NCBI GenBank assembly: GCA_964369805.1
Contig: CAYJFM010000048.1
Location: forward strand, 1-10,733
Source: CAYJHC01 sp964369805
GTDB taxonomy: Bacteria > Bacillota > Clostridia > Peptostreptococcales > Anaerovoracaceae
Direction of reading: 5' to 3'
DNA: 10,733 bases
Part shown: positions 6,069-10,733 of the stretch, piece after piece
Layout of the letters: each line of letters begins with the position of its first letter
Numbering within the stretch: the stretch's first letter is position 1
The notes under the pieces: generated by a model
The model's database searches: none
Told to the model about the DNA's origin: nothing
What the model saw: the letters and a program-made list of their open reading frames with translations, nothing else
Made by a program: the position numbers and the translations under genes

Positions 6069-6926
6069 TTAGTAAGACAAAAAATTAGTTGAAAAGAAAT
6101 TGGTTGTTCTACTTTTTATCTCAGGAGGAACTCTTGTATCAGATGGGTTAATAACTATTAATTGAGAATTTGAATTTTTATATGTAATTTGCCAAAAGGG
6201 GTACTTAATAATACCCGGTGTATCAAATCCAACACCAATTTCAATTAATAGCAATCTAGAATCCTCATGTTTTTTCAAGAAAGACTTATAACTATAATCT
6301 GCATTATGCCAGCCTGAGTCTTCGACAAAAGTGCTATCACTACGCAAGTTCATAGACATGTTCCTACCACATACTGGGCAAGTTGGTATTAACTCTGACG
6401 GTATACGCATGTTCTTTTGCTTAGATACCATATTTAGAATTAATTCTTTATTATCATAGGTATTTTGATGGCAGGGTAGTGAGCACTGGAAGAGGCCAAA
6501 ATCACCTTGAGTATAAAAAAGTCTGTTCTTTTCATAACCACTTCTTTGAAATAAATGATCAACATTAGTAGTTAATACAAAGTAGTCTTTTTCATCTAAT
6601 AAGGAAAGTAAATTTTGATGAATTTTACTTTCAAAGTCTGTGTACCTATTTAGGTTAACCATTCGTGACATAAAAGCCCAGTATTCTTCATTAGTTTTAA
6701 AATGATAAAAACTGCCGGAATACATATCGTTTATTCCATAAGATGTTTTGAAGTCAGCAAAATTATTGTCATATCGTTGACCGGCGAAAGATAAACCTGC
6801 CGCTGTGGAAAAGCCAGCACCGGCACCAATTAAAACAGCATCTGCATTATTCAATAGTTTTTTAAATTCTAGAAGTTCTTTAGAAGTGTCTTGAGTAAAT
6901 TTTGAAATCTTTGTCTGTGAAAACAT
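6069..6926 (-). CDS. Class M sirtuin (SirTM), predicted protein ADP-ribosyltransferase
   Basis: The 285-residue protein has a sirtuin NAD-binding core: GAGAGFSTAAGL (34-45), TTNVDH (119-124) and a late VINPSDTRVP. A structural zinc site is formed by C148/C152 and C183/C186 (FQCSLPCHQ, TCPVCG). The catalytic histidine of deacetylase sirtuins is replaced by glutamine (TQGDFG, Q140), which is typical of class M sirtuins that transfer ADP-ribose instead of removing acyl groups. In staphylococci and streptococci the target is a lipoylated GcvH-like protein; no such gene is present here. The start overlaps the end of the macrodomain gene by 47 bases and is supported by GGAGG 9 bases upstream on the minus strand. 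Tight coupling with the macrodomain is characteristic of this family. The family call is strong; the substrate is unknown. Confidence 0.92.
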   Translation of the reverse strand: MFSQTKISKFTQDTSKELLEFKKLLNNADAVLIGAGAGFSTAAGLSFAGQRYDNNFADFKTSYGINDMYSGSFYHFKTNEEYWAFMSRMVNLNRYTDFESKIHQNLLSLLDEKDYFVLTTNVDHLFQRSGYEKNRLFYTQGDFGLFQCSLPCHQNTYDNKELILNMVSKQKNMRIPSELIPTCPVCGRNMSMNLRSDSTFVEDSGWHNADYSYKSFLKKHEDSRLLLIEIGVGFDTPGIIKYPFWQITYKNSNSQLIVINPSDTRVPPEIKSRTTNFFSTNFLSY

Positions 6927-7659
6927 TAAAAATTACCTCCATTTTATAGTTTTGATTTTTATATAACCAGTTGTGCACAGTTGAAATAGCAATATCAGCG
7001 GCTTCTTCGTTTGGGAATTTAAATTCTCCTGTTGAAATACAGCAAAATGCAATAGAATTTAGATTATTTTCTTTTGCAATATCTAAACAGTTTACATAGC
7101 AATTGCTAAGCTGCTCTTTATGAATTTCTTCAAGTTTATCAAATATTATTGGTCCTACGGTATGAATGATATGCTTTGAAGGGAGGTTATAGGCTTGGGT
7201 AATTTTAGCTTTTCCAGTTTCTTCAAGATGCCCTTGCTTTTGCATAATATCATTACATGTGATTCTAAGTTGAACTCCAGAATAAGTATGAATAACATTA
7301 TCTATACACTTATGACAGGGAATGTAGCAGCCCGTCATTGCACTGTTGGCTGCATTGACAATGGCATCGACCTTTAGAGTGGTGATGTCGCCTTGCCATA
7401 GATAAATGTGATTTTCTACTGGGGAAAGCTCTTTAATATCCGTAATTCCTTTTATTTGTGTTAACTCCTTCAATACCTCATCTTGAATTTCAATAAACTC
7501 ACTAGAAATAGGGGCGGCATGTCTAAGGTTAATTAAACTTCTAAACAATTCAGTTTGTTTTTCTAATGTCTCAGCATATGTATTAGCATCTTCTTTGTAC
7601 TGAGGTGCTTCAGCTAGCAGGTATGTATTTAGCCATTTCAATTTTTCTAATAGTTGCAT
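6880..7659 (-). CDS. Zinc-type macrodomain, predicted ADP-ribosylhydrolase
   Basis: It is predicted to remove ADP-ribose placed on a protein by the adjacent SirTM. A helical N-terminal extension (1-80) precedes the macrodomain, which begins YLWQGDITTLKVDAIVNAAN (87-105) with the ADP-ribose-binding GDI and NAAN motifs. Next comes GCYIPCHKCIDNVIH (110-124), whose C111, H116 and C118 are the likely zinc ligands of the Zn-macrodomain subfamily; C115 is an additional cysteine. HTVGP (166-170) follows, and the phosphate loop is CISTGEFKFPNEEAA (207-221). The 259-residue length matches stand-alone relatives found beside SirTM. The start is set by AAAGGAG just upstream on the minus strand. It is the first gene of a two-gene unit and is transcribed divergently from the GNAT gene. 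Confidence 0.93.
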   Translation of the reverse strand: MQLLEKLKWLNTYLLAEAPQYKEDANTYAETLEKQTELFRSLINLRHAAPISSEFIEIQDEVLKELTQIKGITDIKELSPVENHIYLWQGDITTLKVDAIVNAANSAMTGCYIPCHKCIDNVIHTYSGVQLRITCNDIMQKQGHLEETGKAKITQAYNLPSKHIIHTVGPIIFDKLEEIHKEQLSNCYVNCLDIAKENNLNSIAFCCISTGEFKFPNEEAADIAISTVHNWLYKNQNYKMEVIFNVFTDKDFKIYSRHF

Positions 7660-7690
7660 ATTGCTCCTTTGTGTATTTACTATGTTTACT

Positions 7691-7719
7691 ATAATATATT
7701 ATTGGTAATAATATATTAT
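7691..7719. repeat. Perfect 13-bp inverted repeat in the divergent promoter region
   Basis: ATAATATATTATT (7691-7703) and its exact reverse complement (7707-7719) flank a 3-base centre, GGT. The element is made entirely of A and T in its arms and lies between the divergent macrodomain and GNAT genes, 31 bases upstream of the macrodomain start. A T-rich run follows on the plus side, but no gene ends here, so a terminator makes little sense. An operator or DNA cruciform is more likely. No confident -35/-10 pair for the macrodomain gene could be found; its promoter probably overlaps this repeat. Confidence 0.6.
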
Positions 7720-7726
7720 TTTTTAT

Positions 7727-7755
7727 TTGTTAATATTATGGGTATATACTATATA
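7727..7755 (+). promoter_or_regulatory. Possible promoter of the GNAT gene
   Basis: TTGTTA (7727-7732) and TATATA (7750-7755) are 17 bases apart, placing transcription start near 7762 and giving a leader of about 40 bases. Many overlapping AT-rich hexamers (TATACT 7745-7750, TATAAT 7754-7759) lie in the same stretch, so the exact -10 is uncertain. Confidence 0.4.
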
Positions 7756-7802
7756 TAATATTTTAGCAAATTTAAGTATAAATGTATAGAAAAGGGAGTA
7801 AA

Positions 7803-8060
7803 ATGAAAGAATTTAATGAAAGTGAAGGAAGAGTATATTTAGAAAATGAAAATAAAGATGTTATTGCAGAACTTACATACACAGTCTCTAAAGAAAATTT
7901 AATGGAAGTAACTAGAACTTTTGTAGATTACAGCCTAAGAGGGCAAGGTATTGCTTCTAAACTTGTTGAAAGAGCATATAACATAGCAAATGAAAGAAAC
8001 CTAGGGTTTGAGCCCGTATGTTCCTATGCTGTCAAATGGGTAGAGGATAGAAATAAATAA
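7803..8060 (+). CDS. Small GNAT-fold protein (YjdJ-type N-acetyltransferase)
   Basis: The chosen start gives an 85-residue protein, MKEFNESEG..., with GGGAG 5 bases upstream of the ATG. An in-frame ATG at 7782 adds 7 residues but lacks a good ribosome binding site. The protein belongs to the minimal GNAT family (YjdJ / NATD1-like, about 90 residues): an N-terminal strand pair, TFVDYSLRGQGIASKLVE (39-56) with the acetyl-CoA pyrophosphate-binding RGQGIA loop, and EPVCSYAVKWVE (70-81) with the family's conserved cysteine-containing motif. The usual histidine before TFVD is replaced by arginine. The acceptor substrate is unknown for the family. It is transcribed divergently from the macrodomain gene; a functional link is possible but unproven. 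Confidence 0.85.
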   Translation: MKEFNESEGRVYLENENKDVIAELTYTVSKENLMEVTRTFVDYSLRGQGIASKLVERAYNIANERNLGFEPVCSYAVKWVEDRNK

Positions 8061-8125
8061 ATACTAATATTAGAAATAATTATACAAATATATGGAAGTT
8101 AAAACTTTAAGGAGATTTAGTGTCA

Positions 8126-8150
8126 AATCTAGATTAAATTGTGCTATACT
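8126..8150 (+). promoter_or_regulatory. Extended -10 promoter of the MinD-like gene
   Basis: TATACT (8145-8150) is preceded directly by TGC (8142-8144), an extended -10 element that compensates for the weak -35 (GTCAAA at 17-bp spacing). Transcription would start near 8157, downstream of a possible early ATG at 8139; this supports the start at 8178. A perfect 10-bp palindrome AATCTAGATT (8126-8135) sits between the -35 and -10 positions and could be an operator. Confidence 0.58.
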
Positions 8151-8177
8151 CTATTACATGGAAAGAAAAGGAGATGT

Positions 8178-8909
8178 ATGGCAAAGAAAATCTTGATCGC
8201 CTCTGGTAAAGGTGGGACAGGCAAGACTTTTTTTACAAGTAATCTAGGTGCTATTCTAGCTGAAAAAGGCAAAAAAGTATTGCTTATAGATATGGACATG
8301 GGACTGAGAAATCTTGATTTACATTTAGGCTTAGAAAGCAAGGTTGTTTTTAATGTCCTTGATGTAATGACAGGTGTTTGCAGCATAAATCAAGCTTTAA
8401 TTCGTGATAAACGCTTTAAAAGCTTATTTCTGTTACCTTCTTCATCATTTAATGATGATAGGGAAGCTACTCCATTACATATGAAAGTACTTTGCGATAG
8501 ATTAGATCAATTTTTTGATTATATAATTATAGATGCACCTTCAGGCATGGGACATGGTCTGGAAGTTGCAGCGGTTAGCACGGATCTTTGCGTTATTGTT
8601 TCAGAGGCTGATGTTTCAGCAGCTAGGGACGCAGATTCGACTAAAGCATTTTTGAAGAAAATGGGAAATGATAGTATTTACTACATATTAAATAAAGTAC
8701 ATGCAGGGTTAATGACTAAGGGCTTTGTTCCGTCTATTGCTGCTATAACAAATCAAATTAAGTTAGACTTGCTTGGAATTATTCAATTTGATGAGAATGT
8801 ATTTATCTCAACAAACTGTGGAGAACCTATAGTTTTAAGTGAAGATACTTACGTTTCAGAGAATATTAATAAGATAGCAAATAGAATAATTAAACTTGTT
8901 AGTGAATAA
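8178..8909 (+). CDS. MinD-like deviant-Walker ATPase (ParA/MinD superfamily)
   Basis: It is a predicted cytoplasmic ATPase whose ATP-driven dimer positions other proteins. The start MAKKIL (243 residues) is chosen for AAAGGAG 4 bases upstream; an upstream in-frame ATG at 8139 precedes the predicted transcription start. Motifs are the deviant Walker A GKGGTGKT (10-17) with signature lysine K11, the MinD-type stretch LIDMDMGLRNLDLHLGL (36-52), Walker B IIIDAPSG (116-123), and LNKV (171-174) for base contact. The stretch after Walker B, GMGHG, departs from the PAGIE-type sequence of true MinD. The C terminus ends in a helix with basic and hydrophobic faces, but no clear MinD membrane-targeting tail. 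No minC, minE, divIVA or parB lies nearby, and no flagellar gene that would suggest FlhG. It is best called an orphan MinD-like protein; the cargo is unknown. Confidence 0.86.
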   Translation: MAKKILIASGKGGTGKTFFTSNLGAILAEKGKKVLLIDMDMGLRNLDLHLGLESKVVFNVLDVMTGVCSINQALIRDKRFKSLFLLPSSSFNDDREATPLHMKVLCDRLDQFFDYIIIDAPSGMGHGLEVAAVSTDLCVIVSEADVSAARDADSTKAFLKKMGNDSIYYILNKVHAGLMTKGFVPSIAAITNQIKLDLLGIIQFDENVFISTNCGEPIVLSEDTYVSENINKIANRIIKLVSE

Positions 8910-9023
8910 AGTAAAATATTTTTACATATGCCAATCTTAGAATAATCCTTAAGCAATTGGTGTAAAATGTTGTATTTCCAATGATTATAATAATTTGAAA
9001 CATATTGAGCGAACTTATTATCC
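8910..9023. other. Intergenic region after the MinD-like gene
   Basis: The stretch has no reading frame worth calling. An imperfect hairpin CCAAT-CTTA...TAAG-CA-ATTGG lies at about 8931-8961 with a two-base bulge, but no T-run follows, so it is not a standard terminator. Another short imperfect repeat GTAAAATATTTTTAC lies right after the stop codon. Nothing else was recognised. Confidence 0.4.
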
Positions 9024-9052
9024 TTGACTTTTTACGTATATTTATATATACT
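9024..9052 (+). promoter_or_regulatory. Strong sigma-A promoter of rny
   Basis: TTGACT (9024-9029) and TATACT (9047-9052) are separated by exactly 17 bases and each differs from consensus at one position. Transcription should start near 9059, giving a leader of about 100 bases before the rny start codon. This is the best promoter in the window and fits a constitutively expressed housekeeping gene. Confidence 0.85.
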
Positions 9053-9087
9053 GAAGAAAGGGAATATTTTATTTTCCTAAACAATTT

Positions 9088-9105
9088 CAGATACCTTTGT
9101 ATCTG
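9088..9105 (+). promoter_or_regulatory. Hairpin in the rny leader
   Basis: CAGATAC (9088-9094) and GTATCTG (9099-9105) pair perfectly as a 7-bp stem with a CTTT tetraloop, in the middle of the predicted rny 5' untranslated region. No T-run follows, so it is not a terminator. It may stabilise the mRNA or be a target of RNase Y autoregulation. The structure is seen; the function is inference. Confidence 0.5.
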
Positions 9106-9161
9106 TCTTACACTTTAAATATTAAACATGAAACAAAATTAAAAAGAAAGGAGTTATAGTA

Positions 9162-10706
9162 ATGAATGAGTACATATTATTAATTGTTGGAATAATAGTC
9201 GCACTTGTAATAGGTGTTTTACTTGGATACATTTTTAGAAAAACTGTTAGTGAAAAAACTATTGGAAACGCAGAGTTAATTGCAAAGAATATGATTCTAG
9301 ACGCTGAAAACAAAGTAGAGTCAGTTAAGAAAGAGATTGCTTTAGAAGCAAAAGAAGATGCACATAAAATCAAACTTGAAGCTGAAAAAGAAATCAAAGA
9401 AAGAAGATCTGAAGTAGCAAAAACTGAGAACAGATTAATTCAAAAGGAAGATTCAATTGACAAAAAGCTTGAAAACATTGAAAGAAAAGAACAAAGTATA
9501 TCTAGCAGAGAACAAAATATTGTAAAGAAGCAGAATGAACTAGATAATCTATATCAAGAACAAAATGCAGAGTTACAAAGAATATCTGGATACACAGAGG
9601 ACGAAGCAAAGTCAATACTACTTAATAATTTAGAAGGTGACCTTAGAGGTGAAGCATCTGCATTAATTAAGGAAATTGAAGAGAACGCAAAAGAAGAGGG
9701 CGAAAAAAGAGCTAAAGATATTTTAACCAATGCTATTCAAAGATATGCAGCAGATCACATTGCTGAAAGCACTGTTTCTGTTGTACCACTACCAAACGAC
9801 GAAATGAAGGGTAGAATTATCGGTAGAGAAGGAAGAAATATTAGAGCACTTGAAACTGCAACAGGAATAGAACTGATTATCGATGATACACCAGAAGCGG
9901 TTATACTTTCAGGGTTTGACCCAGTAAGAAGAGAGGTTGCAAGACTTTCCTTAGAAAAACTCATCACTGATGGAAGAATTCATCCAGCTAAAATAGAAGA
10001 AATTGTTGAAAAATCTGAGAAGAAGGTTGAAGCAGTTATTAAAGAAGCTGGGGAGCAAGCAACATTTGATGTTGGGATACATAACCTTCATCCTGAATTA
10101 GTAAGATTATTAGGTAAGTTAAAATACAGAACTTCATACGGTCAAAACGTACTTAAACACTCAGTAGAAGTAGCTCATCTGTCAGGTCTAATGGCTGGAG
10201 AGTTAGGGTTGGATGTTAAACTAGCTAAGCGCGCAGGGCTTTTACATGATATTGGGAAAGCTTTAGACCATGAAAAAGAAGGTACACATGTAGATATCGG
10301 TATAGAGGTATTGAAAAAGTACAAAGAAACTCAAGCCGTTATAGATGGCATGGCTTCACACCATGGTGACTATGAAGCTAAGTCCTACGAGGCAGTTCTT
10401 GTCGCAGCGGCAGATGCTTTATCAGCTGCAAGACCAGGCGCACGTAGGGAAACGCTTGAAACCTATATTAAGAGGTTACAAAAGCTAGAAGAAATTGCAA
10501 ATACTACCAAGGGTGTTGATAAGTCTTTTGCTATCCAAGCGGGTAGAGAAATTAGAATTATTGCTAAGCCTGAAGAAGTAAAAGATAATGAATTACCAGC
10601 ATTAGCAAGAGAAATTTCTAAAAAAATTGAAGATGATATGGATTACCCAGGTCAAATCAAAGTTAATATTGTTAGAGAGACAAGAGCTATTGATTATGCT
10701 AAGTAA
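9162..10706 (+). CDS. rny: Ribonuclease Y
   Basis: This membrane-anchored endoribonuclease starts mRNA decay in Gram-positive bacteria by cutting single-stranded, AU-rich RNA. The 514-residue length is typical. The order is: an N-terminal transmembrane helix (about 4-25) followed by FRK on the cytoplasmic side; a long charged coiled coil (about 35-185); a KH RNA-binding domain with GRIIGREGRNIRALE (217-231) and FDPVRREVA (252-260); then the HD phosphohydrolase domain with H333 in LKHSVEVAH, the catalytic LLHDIGKA (360-367, H362-D363) and SHHGD (399-403). The C-terminal segment ends RETRAIDYAK. AAAGGAG at 9147-9153, 8 bases before the ATG, supports the start. All catalytic motifs are intact and there is no sign of truncation. 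The downstream 27 bases hold no complete terminator. Confidence 0.98.
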   Translation: MNEYILLIVGIIVALVIGVLLGYIFRKTVSEKTIGNAELIAKNMILDAENKVESVKKEIALEAKEDAHKIKLEAEKEIKERRSEVAKTENRLIQKEDSIDKKLENIERKEQSISSREQNIVKKQNELDNLYQEQNAELQRISGYTEDEAKSILLNNLEGDLRGEASALIKEIEENAKEEGEKRAKDILTNAIQRYAADHIAESTVSVVPLPNDEMKGRIIGREGRNIRALETATGIELIIDDTPEAVILSGFDPVRREVARLSLEKLITDGRIHPAKIEEIVEKSEKKVEAVIKEAGEQATFDVGIHNLHPELVRLLGKLKYRTSYGQNVLKHSVEVAHLSGLMAGELGLDVKLAKRAGLLHDIGKALDHEKEGTHVDIGIEVLKKYKETQAVIDGMASHHGDYEAKSYEAVLVAAADALSAARPGARRETLETYIKRLQKLEEIANTTKGVDKSFAIQAGREIRIIAKPEEVKDNELPALAREISKKIEDDMDYPGQIKVNIVRETRAIDYAK

Positions 10707-10733
10707 TATATATACTTTTAAAAACAAATAAAA

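Noticed and set aside
6055..6077. GTCTTA/TAAGAC stem at the sirtuin stop codon as terminator
   Set aside because: The stem is only 6 bp, overlaps the stop codon and is not followed by a T-run on the minus strand.
7782..7802. Upstream ATG extending the GNAT protein by 7 residues
   Set aside because: No ribosome binding site; GGGAG lies correctly before the ATG at 7803, and the family begins near that residue.
8111..8137. Leader peptide with GGAG and a GTG start
   Set aside because: Only five codons before a stop, and it lies upstream of the better-supported promoter of the MinD-like gene.
8139..8177. Upstream ATG extending the MinD-like protein by 13 residues
   Set aside because: It precedes the predicted transcription start and lacks a ribosome binding site; the ATG at 8178 has AAAGGAG.
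8178..8909. True minD with gene symbol
   Set aside because: The post-Walker-B segment and C terminus differ from MinD and no minC or minE is adjacent, so the symbol is not supported.
9122..9397. Minus-strand frame opposite the start of rny
   Set aside because: It is antisense to the rny promoter leader and N-terminal coding sequence, hydrophobic only as a complement of the coiled coil, with no recognisable domain.

Overview
The window is AT-rich DNA with compact genes, strong AGGAGG-type ribosome binding sites and sigma-A-like promoters. These features, together with ribonuclease Y and several protein types that I associate with Clostridia, point to a low-GC Gram-positive anaerobe (Bacillota, class Clostridia, possibly Lachnospiraceae-like). 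The taxonomic call is inference. A run of ten Ns at 1585-1594 shows this is a draft or metagenome assembly, and it artificially breaks the first gene.

Left block (82-3975, + strand): a membrane-anchored sensor diguanylate cyclase (extracellular sensor, HAMP-like linker, PAS-like domain, GGDEF with SGDEF motif), a PIN/NYN-like predicted ribonuclease, a conserved 138-aa protein of unknown function, and a secreted lipoprotein nuclease of the DNA/RNA non-specific endonuclease family. The four genes lie head to tail with gaps of 14, 30 and 2 bases, so they probably form one transcription unit. It would link a signalling enzyme, a putative cytoplasmic RNase and a surface nuclease.

Middle block (4024-7659, - strand): from its 5' end, a zinc-type macrodomain ADP-ribosylhydrolase and a class M sirtuin (SirTM) that overlap by 47 bases. 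Next come a zinc-ribbon membrane protein with 14-residue DPFGQ repeats and a DUF5067-like domain, and then 5-formyltetrahydrofolate cyclo-ligase. The zinc-ribbon gene has a near-consensus promoter, and its terminator directly abuts the -10 box of the cyclo-ligase gene. The macrodomain/SirTM pair is a reversible ADP-ribosylation module. It stands here without the lipoylated carrier (GcvH-L) and lipoate ligase (LplA2) genes that accompany it in staphylococci and streptococci, so its target is unknown.

Right block (7803-10706, + strand): a small GNAT-fold protein transcribed divergently from the macrodomain gene across an AT-only 13-bp inverted repeat, a stand-alone MinD-like ATPase with an extended -10 promoter, and full-length ribonuclease Y (rny) behind a near-perfect sigma-A promoter and a roughly 100-base leader.

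No tRNA, rRNA, CRISPR array, insertion sequence or phage gene was seen. The best candidates for undescribed biology are the orphan SirTM/macrodomain pair and the GGDEF / PIN-like / unknown / secreted-nuclease cluster.
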